Shown one piece after another: positions 46,508 through 55,760 of a DNA stretch of 64,000 nucleotides; the first letter of the stretch is position 1, and the number at the start of each line of letters is the position of its first letter. Source of the stretch: Glycomyces albidus. Lineage in GTDB: Bacteria > Actinomycetota > Actinomycetes > Mycobacteriales > Micromonosporaceae. The stretch covers positions 1 through 64,000 of the forward strand of contig NZ_WIAO01000019.1 of the NCBI RefSeq assembly GCF_009451885.1, given 5' to 3'. The translations under genes were made by a program, and so were the position numbers. Below the pieces are notes generated by a model, which saw only the letters and a list, made by a program, of their open reading frames with translations, searched no databases and was not told the DNA's origin.

Positions 46508-49201
46508 CTACCGCCGCGCGGTGGTCGGTTCGCCGATCACCCTGGGGGAGATGACGATCCTGTCGAGGTTGGGCGCCCAGGCGTCGGGGTTGCCGAGGCG
46601 CAGCGGCTCGTTCGCGGTCGCGAGGGTGACCGAGAGGGACCGCTGGGAGAAGCTGTCCCACGAGTAGGTGTAGCGGAAGTAGGCGTGGCCGACCTCCGTG
46701 CCGCCTTCGGTCACCTGGAGCAGGCGGTCGACGACCTGCGGGTTGTAGTCGTGGTCGCCCGAGAGTTCGGCGTTGGCGTAGTAGACGGTCACGTCGTAGT
46801 CGCCCGGGGCGGCGAAGCCGTCGCGGGGGAGTTCGATCGCGTTCTCGGCGCCGTCGCCGACCCAGCCGACGTAGGCCATGCCGGAGGCGTTCGAGCCGGT
46901 CGTGTCGGCCAGTTCGGTCACCGCGGCCGAGCCGAGCAGTTCGGCGTCCTCGGCTTCGATCGAGACGGCCGCATCGTCGGCGCCGCGGTCGCGGACCGTG
47001 GCGAGGGACTGGGCCGTCGCGCCCTCGGGGGAGCGGATCTCGATCTCGTTGATGCCTTCGACGAGGTGCACGGTGGCGCTGGAGCGCCACTTGCCCTTGC
47101 GGTTCGCCGTCAGCTCCGCGGTGGGTTCGCCGTTGACGGTCAGTTCGAGCGACGACGCCTCGGCCGAGGCCCAGTCGACGGCGAGTTCGTAGTAGCCGGT
47201 CTCCATCGCGGTCGCGTAGAGGTCGGCCCTGGCGTCGCCGGCGAGCGCCGCCGAGCCGCGGTTCGCGCCGTTGGTCCAGTCGAGGGCCGCGCCGTCCTCG
47301 AGGCGGAAGGTCGAGGCCGGGTAGATCGCGGACTCCGCGGTGACGGCGGTCAGCGCGACCTTGTCGAGGGTGATGTCGGCGTTGGGAAGCACGGTCGATC
47401 CGTCCTCACTGGACCGGATCGAGAGCGTGTGGCCGCCGGCGGCGAGGTCCACCAGCAGCTCGGCGCTGCCGCGGTACTGCCAGCGGCTGGTGGCGTTGAG
47501 GGCGAGGTCGGCCGCGTACTGGATCGTCCCGGCCGCGGCGCCGTCGACGAACAGCGCGTGCCGGCCCGGCACCCCTGGCGCGCCGCCGATGACCTGGAGC
47601 CGGTAGGTCCCGTCCTCGGGGACCTCGACGGTCCAGTCGGCGCGCGAGGTGGCCCGGTTGAAGGACCCGACGTCCCGACCGCCGGAGGCGAGGAACTTCC
47701 AGCCGCCGTCGGCCTGCGGGTCCTGGGTGTACACGGTGGCGTCGGTCAGGGCCATGTCCTCGGCCTCGATCGAGGCGGTCCACGGCTGCGCGGCGGCGCC
47801 GGCTTCGACGTCGCGGGCGCCGTCCGGGGTGATGATCACCTGGTACCCGGCGTACCGGTCGTAGACGGGGACGGCGAGTTCGAGTTCGCCGCCGCCGACC
47901 GCGACGCCGTTCGCGGCGGTGATGACGCGCGGCGTGTCGGCCAGGCCCTCGGCGCCGGTGAGGGCGGCTTCGCGGACCTCGATGTCGACGCGGTCGCCGA
48001 AGACGTCCGGGTCGAGTCCGCTCAGGTCGAGGGTCACGTCGGCGTCGGTGCCGCCGAACAGGACGGTGGCCCTGCGGTTGGCCTCGTCGATCGCGCCGAT
48101 GCCCTGGAGGGTGTCGACGGCGTCGAGTTCGGGCGGGGTCACCGCGACGGTCTCGGAGCCGGCGAGGTCGCCGTACCACTTGAACATCCACCAGCCGGCG
48201 TTGGCGCCGTTGGGGCGGGCGGAGTTGTCGGAGAGGTTGCCCGCGTAGTTCCAGTACGCGGTCTGGGCGTCGACCTTGGTGTCCTCGAACATGGCGAACC
48301 ACTGGACGAGCTGCCCGGGCACGCCCATGTCGCGGAGCATCCCGTACTCGGTGATGTTCACGGGGATCGGGTCGAGGCCCAGTTCCCGTTCGAGCGCGCG
48401 GTAGTCGGCGAAGTTCTGCCGGTACGTGGCGAGGTTGCCGATGCCGAGCTCGTGCCAGATGAAGACGTCGGGCAGCGACCCGTGCTCCTCGGCGAACCGG
48501 AGGATGTCGGCGCTGCGCTCGGGCTGCCAGCGGGTGTCGCCGGGGCCGCCGATGCGGGCGTGGCCGAGGCCGTGGCGCTCCCAGACCTCCTGGATCTTCT
48601 CGTACGTGGCCTGCCAGTCGGCGAGGAACTGCTCCCGCTGGTTCGCCCAGTCGGGGTACCAGTTGCCGCCGTCGGGTTCGTTGTAGGGGATGAAGATGTA
48701 GTCCTGGGGGCGGTCGGAGTCGGTGGCGACGGCTTCGGCCACGAACTCGACGACCTCGAGGTAGTCCCAGACGCCGTTGGGCTCCTCGGTGTAGGTGCCG
48801 TCCCCGAGGTCGTACGTGCGGTCGTCGCCGGGGCGCCGGCCGCCGTTGTAGGACCAGTCGGGGTAGTAGTCCTGCACATAGATGTACATGTCCTCGCCGT
48901 GCTTGGCGAAGAACCCGTCCTCGACCTTGATCGCGTCCCCGGAGGGGTGCTGGGTGCCGTACGGGGCCTTCTGGGAGGTGTTGGTGATGTGCGCGCCGTT
49001 GATCAGGGCCTGGGTGGGGGCGCCCTCGTCGCCGAACCCGTAGAGCGTGCCTGACGCGCCGCCGCGGAAGTCGCCGGTGCGCTCGGCGAAGTCCACCGCG
49101 AGCACCTCGCGCTCCGCCGCGCCGGCCGGCGCGCCGCTCAAGCCGGTCACGGCCGTCGCGGCGACCGCTGCGGCAGCGACAGTCGCCATCGGTCTCCTCA
49201 T
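46508..49201 (-). CDS. Secreted clan GH-A glycosidase (GH39-like) with CBM35-like domains
   Basis: 897 residues. Sec signal (MRRPMATVAAAAVAATAVTG, cleavage near 29). A (beta/alpha)8 domain to about 380 has YNEPDGGNWYP (acid/base candidate Glu175) and NITEYGMLRD (nucleophile candidate Glu285), the GH-A arrangement seen in GH39-like enzymes. The remainder has beta-sandwich modules starting ASIEAEDMALTDATVYT and VSIEAEDAELLGSAAV, which look like CBM35-type domains. Start 49201 has GAGAGGA upstream; ATG 49189 is an alternative. Divergent from the GH36 operon with shared operators. Substrate not assigned. Confidence 0.75.
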   Translation of the reverse strand: MRRPMATVAAAAVAATAVTGLSGAPAGAAEREVLAVDFAERTGDFRGGASGTLYGFGDEGAPTQALINGAHITNTSQKAPYGTQHPSGDAIKVEDGFFAKHGEDMYIYVQDYYPDWSYNGGRRPGDDRTYDLGDGTYTEEPNGVWDYLEVVEFVAEAVATDSDRPQDYIFIPYNEPDGGNWYPDWANQREQFLADWQATYEKIQEVWERHGLGHARIGGPGDTRWQPERSADILRFAEEHGSLPDVFIWHELGIGNLATYRQNFADYRALERELGLDPIPVNITEYGMLRDMGVPGQLVQWFAMFEDTKVDAQTAYWNYAGNLSDNSARPNGANAGWWMFKWYGDLAGSETVAVTPPELDAVDTLQGIGAIDEANRRATVLFGGTDADVTLDLSGLDPDVFGDRVDIEVREAALTGAEGLADTPRVITAANGVAVGGGELELAVPVYDRYAGYQVIITPDGARDVEAGAAAQPWTASIEAEDMALTDATVYTQDPQADGGWKFLASGGRDVGSFNRATSRADWTVEVPEDGTYRLQVIGGAPGVPGRHALFVDGAAAGTIQYAADLALNATSRWQYRGSAELLVDLAAGGHTLSIRSSEDGSTVLPNADITLDKVALTAVTAESAIYPASTFRLEDGAALDWTNGANRGSAALAGDARADLYATAMETGYYELAVDWASAEASSLELTVNGEPTAELTANRKGKWRSSATVHLVEGINEIEIRSPEGATAQSLATVRDRGADDAAVSIEAEDAELLGSAAVTELADTTGSNASGMAYVGWVGDGAENAIELPRDGFAAPGDYDVTVYYANAELSGDHDYNPQVVDRLLQVTEGGTEVGHAYFRYTYSWDSFSQRSLSVTLATANEPLRLGNPDAWAPNLDRIVISPRVIGEPTTARR

Positions 49202-49269
49202 CTCGTCGGTCCTCTCATCGTCATTGACAGGGGTCGATCCGTAGATCGGAGCCCGACCGTACCCCAGAG

Positions 49270-49285
49270 TTGATAACGATTTCAA
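49270..49285. promoter_or_regulatory. LacI-type operator A
   Basis: TTGATAACGATTTCAA, the inverted form of the operator B/C sequence with one changed base. It overlaps the -35 (TTGAAA on the minus strand, 49285-49280) of the leftward glycosidase promoter, whose -10 is TACGGT 18 bp further on. Confidence 0.75.
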
Positions 49286-49293
49286 GACAAGAT

Positions 49294-49309
49294 TTGAAAT
49301 CGATATCAG
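49294..49309. promoter_or_regulatory. LacI-type operator B over the -35 of the GH36 operon
   Basis: TTGAAATCGATATCAG, one base from a perfect TTGATATCGATATCAA-type palindrome through most of its length. TTGAAA (49294-49299) also serves as -35, followed after 17 bp by TAGGGT (49317-49322). Confidence 0.78.
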
Positions 49310-49327
49310 ATCACGCTAGGGTTCCGA

Positions 49328-49343
49328 TTGAAATCGATATCAG
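49328..49343. promoter_or_regulatory. LacI-type operator C at the GH36 transcription start
   Basis: A second exact copy of TTGAAATCGATATCAG. The predicted transcription start (near 49329) falls within it. Centres B to C are 34 bp apart, A to B 24 bp. Confidence 0.78.
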
Positions 49344-49429
49344 GCGCCGGCACCTCGGCGCCCGATCACGAAGCACGCAGAACCGCAACGACCCGACCGC
49401 ACCGGCGGGACGCACTGACAAGGGGCACC

Positions 49430-51508
49430 GTGGCCGAACAGTTCGCTTGGGGCAGCAGCCGACTCGCACTCCGATTCGAGTGGGGCGACGACACCCCCGT
49501 GCGCGTCGCCGGGATCGTCCGGGACGGCCGCGACCACCCCGTCCACCCGATGCCCGTCGCCGAGATCATGACCGCCGCCCACGGCCGCTCGCCCTCCTCC
49601 GACCGCCTCGCCCACACCGCGCTCGGCGCCCTCCTGCGCCACGCCTCCCGCACCGAGTCCGACTTCCCCGGCGGCCGCCGCCTCGTCATCCGCCAGGCCG
49701 CCGACGGCATCGAGGTCGACACCGTCCTCGAACAGCGCGACGGCGCCCCGGCCGCGATCCGCGCGCACACCACCGTCCGCGCCGTCGACGCCCCCGTCGT
49801 CCTCCGCTCGGTCGCCACCTGGACCATGGGCTTCACCGCCCCCGCACCGGGCGCGTTCGACACCTGGCGGCGCCTCCACGGCGTCAGCGACTGGCTCGGC
49901 GAAGGCCGCTGGGCCGTCGAGCCCCTCCGCGGCCGCGACTTCCCCGAACTCGCCTCCGAACTCACCTTCCAAGACCCGCACGGCTGCTGGTCGGTCACCT
50001 CGGACGGCACCTGGTCCACCGAGCACCACCTGCCGGTCGGCGGCGTCGAGTCCGAAGCGGCCGAACTCGCCCTCGTCTGGCAGATCGAGCACAACGGCGC
50101 CTGGCGCTGGGAGATCGGCGAAGACGTCGAAGGCGGCTACGTCAGCCTTTCCGGCCCCACCGACGCGGACGCCTCCTGGACCCGCCGCCTCGACCCCGGC
50201 GACGCCTTCACCACCGTCCCCGCGGCTGTCGCCGCCGGCACCGACTTCGAAGACGCGCTGGCCGCCCTCACCGACCACCGCCGCGCCGCCCGCCGCCCCC
50301 ACCCCGACAACACCGCCATGCCGGTCGTCTTCAACGACTACATGAACACCCTCCTCGGCGACCCCACCACCGAGAAGCTCCTCCCGCTCATCGAAGCCGC
50401 CGCCGACATCGGCGCCGAGATCTTCTGCATCGACGCCGGCTGGTACGACGACAGCGGCGACTGGTGGCCCACCGTCGGCGAATGGCTGCCCTCGACCACC
50501 CGCTTCCCCGGCGGCCTCGGCGAAGTCGTCGACGCCGTCCGCGACGCCGGCATGACCCCCGGCCTGTGGCTCGAACCCGAGGTCGTCGGCGTCCGCAGCC
50601 CGATGGCCGAACGCCTCCCCGACGCCGCCTTCCTCCAGCGCCACGGCCAGCGCCTGGTCGAGAACCAGCGGTACCACCTCGACCTGCGCCACCCCGCCGC
50701 CATCGGCCACCTCGACGGCGTCGTCGACCGGCTCGTCGCCGACTTCGGCGTCGGCTTCTTCAAGTTCGACTACAACATCAACCCCGGCCCCGGCACCGAC
50801 CACGACGCCCAGAGCGTCGGCGACGGCCTCCTCGAGCACAACCGCGCCCACCTCGCCTGGCTCGACGCCGTCCTCGACCGCCACCCGGGCCTCGTCATCG
50901 AGAACTGCTCCTCCGGCGCGCTGCGCATGGACTTCGCGATGCTCTCCCGCCTCGCCATGCAGTCCACATCAGACCAGCAGGACTTCACCAAGTTCCCGCC
51001 GATCGCCGCCGCCGCCCCCCTCTCGCTCCTGCCCGAGCAGGCCGCCAACTGGGCCTACCCCCAGCCCGGGATGACCGACGAGGAGGCCGCGTTCTGCCTC
51101 GTCACCGGCCTCCTCGGCCGCTTCTACGTCTCCGGCCACCTCAACCGCATGAACGACCGCCAGCGGGCCCTGGTCGCCGACGCCGTCCGCGTCGCCAAGA
51201 CCCTCCGCGGCGCCGTCGCCACCGGGCACCCCCACTGGCCCGGCGGCATCCCCGGCTGGACCGACCCCTGGACCGCCCTCGGCCTCCGCGGCGAGCACGA
51301 CCTCGTCTCCGTGTGGCGCCGCGGCGGACCCGCCTCCACCGAACTCGCCTTCCCCCACCTGGCCGGCCGCGACGTCGAGGTCGCCCACGTCTTCCCGACC
51401 GGCCTCCCCGAATGGAAGACGGCCTGGAACGCCCGGACCGGAACCCTCACCGTGCAGGCCGGCGACGCCGACATCGCCGCCCGGACCCTGCGCCTGACCG
51501 CCCGCTGA
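49430..51508 (+). CDS. GH36 alpha-galactosidase
   Basis: 692 residues, cytosolic (no signal). N-terminal beta-supersandwich to about 290, then the TIM barrel: CIDAGWYDDSGDWWPTVGEW, LWLEPEVVG, FKFDYN with nucleophile Asp447 and ENCSSGALRMD with acid/base Asp501, the standard GH36 pair. It releases terminal alpha-galactose from imported oligosaccharides; related GH36 enzymes can act on other alpha-glycosides. GTG 49430 follows AAGGGG. First gene of an operon with a binding protein, two permeases and lacI. Confidence 0.92.
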   Translation: MAEQFAWGSSRLALRFEWGDDTPVRVAGIVRDGRDHPVHPMPVAEIMTAAHGRSPSSDRLAHTALGALLRHASRTESDFPGGRRLVIRQAADGIEVDTVLEQRDGAPAAIRAHTTVRAVDAPVVLRSVATWTMGFTAPAPGAFDTWRRLHGVSDWLGEGRWAVEPLRGRDFPELASELTFQDPHGCWSVTSDGTWSTEHHLPVGGVESEAAELALVWQIEHNGAWRWEIGEDVEGGYVSLSGPTDADASWTRRLDPGDAFTTVPAAVAAGTDFEDALAALTDHRRAARRPHPDNTAMPVVFNDYMNTLLGDPTTEKLLPLIEAAADIGAEIFCIDAGWYDDSGDWWPTVGEWLPSTTRFPGGLGEVVDAVRDAGMTPGLWLEPEVVGVRSPMAERLPDAAFLQRHGQRLVENQRYHLDLRHPAAIGHLDGVVDRLVADFGVGFFKFDYNINPGPGTDHDAQSVGDGLLEHNRAHLAWLDAVLDRHPGLVIENCSSGALRMDFAMLSRLAMQSTSDQQDFTKFPPIAAAAPLSLLPEQAANWAYPQPGMTDEEAAFCLVTGLLGRFYVSGHLNRMNDRQRALVADAVRVAKTLRGAVATGHPHWPGGIPGWTDPWTALGLRGEHDLVSVWRRGGPASTELAFPHLAGRDVEVAHVFPTGLPEWKTAWNARTGTLTVQAGDADIAARTLRLTAR

Positions 51509-51559
51509 ACCCTTCGACCCGATCCCTGGGCCCCCTTCCCAAGACAAGGAGCAGTTTCA

Positions 51560-52873
51560 ATGAAGAACCGATTCCGCACCGCGCTCGCGCTGGCGGCCGC
51601 CGGCGCCGTCACCCTCGCCGGGTGCTCCGATCCCGGCGCCGGCACCGACACCGGCGGCCCCGCCGACTGGCCCGCGCAGGACGCCGACCTGAGCGGCACC
51701 ACCCTCACCATCTGGGCCGCCCAGAACTCCAACACCGTGCCCGACAGCGTCATCGCCGGCTTCGAAGACCTCACCGGCGCCGAAGTCGAGGTCGTCACCA
51801 TCCCCGACCCCTACGAGCAGGGCGTCCAGACCAAGGTCGCCACCGGCGACATGCCCGACCTCGCGTTCTGGCAGCCGACCGCCTCCCAGCTCACCGCGCT
51901 CAACGCCGGCCAGAATCTCCAGTCCCTGGACGGCGCCCCCTGGCTCGACGCCTACGACCCCGCACTGCGCGACATCACCGGCATCCTCGACGGCACCCGC
52001 TACGCCGCGCTCATCACCACGCCCGCCGTCGAAGGCGTCTACTACAACAAGGAGGTCTTCGCCGCCAACGGCATCACCGACCTCCCGACCGACTGGGACT
52101 CCTTCCTCCAGACCGCCCGCGACCTCAAAGCCGCCGGCACCACCCCGTTCTTCGAGATGGGCGCCGACCGCTGGGCCACCCAGTGGTGGGTCCAGGTCCA
52201 GCTCGCCGACGCCGCCGCCGACGGCCTCTGGGACCGCGTCAACGCCGGCGAGGAGTCCTTCACCGACCCGACCATCCAGGGCGCCATCGACCAGTACCAG
52301 GCCCTCATCGACGAAGGACTGTTCAACGAGGACATCGCGACCGCCACGTTCGAAGACCAGGGCGCCGCGCTCCTGGCCGGCGACGCCGCCATGGTCATGC
52401 AGGTCAACTCGTTCTTCGGCCAGCTCCAGTCCCTCGCCGACACCGAGGAGCTGAACCGCAGGATCGGCTTCTTCCCGATCTCCCCGTCCGGCAACACCGG
52501 CACGTTCATCCCCGACCAGTCCAACGCCCTCGTCGCGTTCAAGACCGGCGACGAGGACCGCGAGTCCGCCTCCCGCCAGCTCCTGTCCTACTGGCTCGGC
52601 GACGGCTACGAGGACTTCGTGAACGCCCAGTCCACCGTCTCGCTCCAGACCGGCGTCGCGACCCCCGCCGACGTCCCCGAGGCCCTGCTCTCGGTCTCCG
52701 ACGCCGTCGGCTCCTCGGTCGGCTCCATGCAGGCCCTCGCGATCGCCAACCCGGACCTGTACATCTACCTCGCCGACATGATCCAGGGCACCAAGACGCC
52801 CGCCGAAGTCGCCGAGGCGACCCAGGCCCAGTTCGCCGAACTCGCCAAGGCCCAAGGCGCCGAGGGCTTCTAG
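51560..52873 (+). CDS. ABC sugar-binding lipoprotein of the GH36 operon
   Basis: 437 residues, family 1 solute-binding fold. Lipoprotein signal MKNRFRTALALAAAGAVTLAGC with the lipobox LAGC at 19-22. Mature features: LTIWAAQNSNTVPDSVIAGFEDLTG, GVYYNKEVFAANGI and KFxxAGTTPFFEMG-like segments. AAGGAG lies nine bases upstream of the ATG. It captures the oligosaccharide that the GH36 enzyme splits. It is followed by a strong hairpin, then the permeases. Confidence 0.93.
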   Translation: MKNRFRTALALAAAGAVTLAGCSDPGAGTDTGGPADWPAQDADLSGTTLTIWAAQNSNTVPDSVIAGFEDLTGAEVEVVTIPDPYEQGVQTKVATGDMPDLAFWQPTASQLTALNAGQNLQSLDGAPWLDAYDPALRDITGILDGTRYAALITTPAVEGVYYNKEVFAANGITDLPTDWDSFLQTARDLKAAGTTPFFEMGADRWATQWWVQVQLADAAADGLWDRVNAGEESFTDPTIQGAIDQYQALIDEGLFNEDIATATFEDQGAALLAGDAAMVMQVNSFFGQLQSLADTEELNRRIGFFPISPSGNTGTFIPDQSNALVAFKTGDEDRESASRQLLSYWLGDGYEDFVNAQSTVSLQTGVATPADVPEALLSVSDAVGSSVGSMQALAIANPDLYIYLADMIQGTKTPAEVAEATQAQFAELAKAQGAEGF

Positions 52874-52884
52874 ACCGCGCCCCA

Positions 52885-52917
52885 GGGGGCGCCGGCCGGC
52901 ATGAGGCCGGCGCCCCC
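52885..52917 (+). terminator. Intra-operon hairpin after the binding-protein gene
   Basis: GGGGGCGCCGGCC (52885-52897) and GGCCGGCGCCCCC (52905-52917) form a perfect 13-bp stem with a 7-nt loop. It lies between binding protein and permease and would raise binding-protein yield over the permeases. Confidence 0.75.
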
Positions 52918-52948
52918 GCACCCCGGCAGAGCTTCGAAAGGCATCCGA

Positions 52949-53845
52949 ATGGCAACCGTCACCGCGGGAGCCCCGCGCTCCCGGCACCGCGACCACCCGC
53001 TGTGGTTCCTCGTCCCGGCCCTGGCCGTCCTGGTCGTGTTCTTCTTCGTCCCGACGCTGTTCAACTTCGTGTACGCGTTCACCGACTGGTCGAGCTTCAA
53101 GAGCGCCATCAACTTCGCCGGCACCGACAACTTCGTCTCCCTGTTCTCCAACGGCACCCTGCTCAACTCCCTCAAGGTGACGCTGGTCTACGCGGTGCTC
53201 GTCGCGCTCTTCCAGAACCTGTTCGGCCTCGGCCTGGCGCTGCTGCTCGAACGCGACACCGCCGTCAACCGGGCCGTTCGGGTCGCGTTCTTCGTCCCGG
53301 TCGTCATGTCCGCGCTGGCGGTCGGCTACATCTTCCAGGCGCTCCTCAAACCGGACGGGGCGCTGAACGGCATCATCGGCTGGTTCACCGGCACCGAGGT
53401 CGCGATCCCGTGGCTGGGGTCCACCACCTGGACCATCGTGGTCGTCGCGATCGTGCACGCCTGGAAGTGGATGGGCCTGTCGATGCTCATCTACCTGGCC
53501 GGGCTCAAGACCATCGACGAGGACGTCCTCGAAGCGGCCCGCCTCGACGGCGCGAGCCGCTGGACCATGTTCCGCTCCATCCGGTTCCCGCTGCTGGCCC
53601 CCGCGGTCACGTTCAACGTCGCGACCGCGCTCCTCGGCTCGATGAACGGCTTCGACATCGTCCAGGCCACCACCGAGGGCGGCCCGGGCGGCACCACCGA
53701 GCTGCTGAACATCTTCATCTTCCGGACCTTCGGGCAGGGCCTGTTCGCGCAGGCCACGACGATGAGCCTGGTGCTGTTCCTGACGGTCGCGATCCTGGCC
53801 TTCCCCGTCATCCGGTACCTCCGCAAGCGAGAGGAAGTCCTGTGA
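52949..53845 (+). CDS. ABC sugar transporter permease (MalF type)
   Basis: 298 residues, six transmembrane helices, opening HPLWFLVPALAVLVVFFFVPTLFNFVYAFTDW. EAA loop: EDVLEAARLDGASRWTMFRSIRFPLLAP. GAAAGG precedes the ATG at 52949. Its stop overlaps the next permease start by 4 nt (GTGA, 53842-53845). Confidence 0.93.
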   Translation: MATVTAGAPRSRHRDHPLWFLVPALAVLVVFFFVPTLFNFVYAFTDWSSFKSAINFAGTDNFVSLFSNGTLLNSLKVTLVYAVLVALFQNLFGLGLALLLERDTAVNRAVRVAFFVPVVMSALAVGYIFQALLKPDGALNGIIGWFTGTEVAIPWLGSTTWTIVVVAIVHAWKWMGLSMLIYLAGLKTIDEDVLEAARLDGASRWTMFRSIRFPLLAPAVTFNVATALLGSMNGFDIVQATTEGGPGGTTELLNIFIFRTFGQGLFAQATTMSLVLFLTVAILAFPVIRYLRKREEVL

Positions 53846-54714
53846 CCACTGTGCCCACCCGGCCGGCCGCCGCCACCGCCGCCCACCGCGCCCCGCGCCG
53901 GCGCCGCCGCATCGGGCAGCCGATCGCCGCGGTCCTCACCGCCGCCGCGGTCCTCGGCGTCCCGTTCTGGCTCGTCATCGCCACCGCCGGCAAGGACCAG
54001 GGCGAGGCGCTCGACCCGAACCTGGCCCCGCCGGCCGACTGGCGGCTGTGGGAGAACATCGCCCAGGTGTACGCCGACGGCCGGATGCTCCCGGCGCTCT
54101 TCGGGAGCGTCCTGGTGATGGTCCCTTCCGTCGTGGGCGTCCTCGTCCTCGGCTCGATGGCCGCCTGGATCCTCGGCCGCCGCGGCGGGCGCCTCTCGGC
54201 CGCGGTCTACGCGCTCGGCATCAGCGGCATCGTCCTGCCGCCCGCGGTCGTCACGATCGTGCTCCTGCTGCGCCAGCTCGGCCTCGCCGGGACCGCGCTC
54301 GGCATGATCGGCGTCTACATGGGCATGTACCTGTCGACGGTGATCTTCTTCGTCACCGGGTTCGTGCGCACGATCCCGCACGAGCTCGAAGAGGCCGCCC
54401 GCGTCGACGGCGCCGGGCCGGTCCGCGTGTTCGTCCGGATCATCCTGCCGCTGCTGCGCCCGGTCCTGGCCACCGCGACGATCCTGATCTGCCTGTACAT
54501 CTGGAACGACGTGTTCTACGCGCTCTTCGTGATCGGCGGCCGCATCGACACGCTCCCGCTGAACCTCTACCAGGTCGCCAGCGCCGGCCTGTATCTCCAG
54601 AACTGGCACCTGATCTTCGCCTATATCATCCTGATGAGCCTGCCGCTGCTGATCACGTTCGTGGTCGCCCAGCGCAGGATCATCTCCGGCATCACCGGCG
54701 GAGCGGTGAAATGA
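53842..54714 (+). CDS. ABC sugar transporter permease (MalG type)
   Basis: 290 residues from GTG 53842, six transmembrane helices after a basic N-terminus. EAA loop: HELEEAARVDGAGPVRVFVRIILPLLRP. The C-terminal FVVAQRRIISGITGGAVK is typical of MalG-like proteins. No ATPase gene in the operon; a shared ATPase elsewhere is expected. Its stop overlaps a micro-ORF start by 4 nt. Confidence 0.93.
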   Translation: MTTVPTRPAAATAAHRAPRRRRRIGQPIAAVLTAAAVLGVPFWLVIATAGKDQGEALDPNLAPPADWRLWENIAQVYADGRMLPALFGSVLVMVPSVVGVLVLGSMAAWILGRRGGRLSAAVYALGISGIVLPPAVVTIVLLLRQLGLAGTALGMIGVYMGMYLSTVIFFVTGFVRTIPHELEEAARVDGAGPVRVFVRIILPLLRPVLATATILICLYIWNDVFYALFVIGGRIDTLPLNLYQVASAGLYLQNWHLIFAYIILMSLPLLITFVVAQRRIISGITGGAVK

Positions 54715-54737
54715 GCACGAGCGGGGCGGTGCAGTGA
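54711..54737 (+). CDS. Eight-codon micro-ORF linking permease and lacI
   Basis: ATG at 54711 overlaps the permease stop (ATGA). It encodes MSTSGAVQ and ends at TGA 54735-54737, which overlaps the lacI GTG at 54734 (GTGA). GGAG lies seven bases before its ATG, a better ribosome site than lacI itself has. It probably hands ribosomes from the permease to lacI; the peptide itself need not matter. Confidence 0.5.
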   Translation: MSTSGAVQ

Positions 54738-55759
54738 ACGCGAGGGCGGGCGTGAAGGCGAAGAACCCGACGATCGCCGACGTGGCCGCACGGGCCGGCG
54801 TCTCGGTCCCGACCGTGTCCCGCGTCCTGACCGGCGCCGCTCGCGTCAGCCCCGCCAAGCGCGAGCTGGTCGAGCAGGCGATCGCGGAGCTCGGCTACCG
54901 CCCCAGCGCCGCCGCGCGGGCGCTGGTCTCGCGCCGGCCGCAGACGATCGCGATCATCGCCGGGAACACCTCCCGCTACGGCTACGCCGAGACGATCCGG
55001 GGCATCGAGATCGCCGCCCGCGCCGAGGGCTACACGGTGATGATCACGGTGGTCGAGTCCGCCGACGAGGACGAGGTCGACCGCGCCATCGAGGCGACCC
55101 TGACCCAGCCCCTCGCCGGGGTCGCGGTCCTGAAGTTCGACCCGCCCGGCGTGGCCGCCCTCGGGAAGATCCCCGGGAACCTCCCGGTGGTCGCCCTCTC
55201 GGGGGTCCGCGAACCGAACATGTCGCAGGCGGTCCTCGACGAGGCCGCCGCGGCGGAGGAGCTCACCGAGTACCTGCTGTCCCTGGGCCACGAGACGGTC
55301 CACCACGTGCGCGTCCCGCCATCGCGCAAAGTGGACGGACGGACCACCGGCTGGCGCCGCGCCCTGCGCCGCGCGAACGCGGCCGTCCCGCCGGTCCTCG
55401 ACGCCACATGGGAGCCCCGCAGCGGCATCGCGGTCGGCCGCGCCCTCGCCGCCGACCCCGGCGTCACCGCCGTCTTCTGCGGCAACGACGAGATCGCCAT
55501 GGGCGTCATGCGCGGCATCGCCGAGGCGGGCCTGCGCGTCCCCGGCGACATCTCCGTCGCCGGCTTCGACGACAACCCCCTCGCCGAACTCTGGAGCCCG
55601 CCCCTGACCACCGTCCGCCAGGACTTCGCCGGCCTCGGCCGCCGCGGCTTCCAGCTGCTCCTCAACGCCGTCAACGGGACCGACGACCGCCGCCACTCCT
55701 CCGAACGCCCCCGGCTCGTCATCCGAGCGAGCACCGCGGCCCCCGGCCCCCGCCGCTGA
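54734..55759 (+). CDS. LacI-family repressor of the alpha-galactoside locus
   Basis: 341 residues from GTG 54734. Helix-turn-helix TIADVAARAGVSVPTVSRVLTGAARVSPAKRELVEQAIAELGYRPS, hinge ARALVSRRPQTIAII, then the effector domain (VFCGNDEIAMGVMRGIAEAGL, VPGDISVAGFDDNPLAELWSPPLTTVRQ). A second GTG at 54752 is possible. As last gene of the operon it is well placed to bind the three operators at 49270-49343, repressing both the GH36 operon and the divergent secreted glycosidase. Confidence 0.9.
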   Translation: MNARAGVKAKNPTIADVAARAGVSVPTVSRVLTGAARVSPAKRELVEQAIAELGYRPSAAARALVSRRPQTIAIIAGNTSRYGYAETIRGIEIAARAEGYTVMITVVESADEDEVDRAIEATLTQPLAGVAVLKFDPPGVAALGKIPGNLPVVALSGVREPNMSQAVLDEAAAAEELTEYLLSLGHETVHHVRVPPSRKVDGRTTGWRRALRRANAAVPPVLDATWEPRSGIAVGRALAADPGVTAVFCGNDEIAMGVMRGIAEAGLRVPGDISVAGFDDNPLAELWSPPLTTVRQDFAGLGRRGFQLLLNAVNGTDDRRHSSERPRLVIRASTAAPGPRR

Positions 55760-55760
55760 C

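Noticed and set aside
49270-54714. A continuous 1,814-codon open frame on the plus strand spanning five genes
   Set aside because: It is mostly Arg/Pro-rich shadow translation of the GH36 and binding-protein genes and only joins the real permease frame near its end; the permease starts at 53842.
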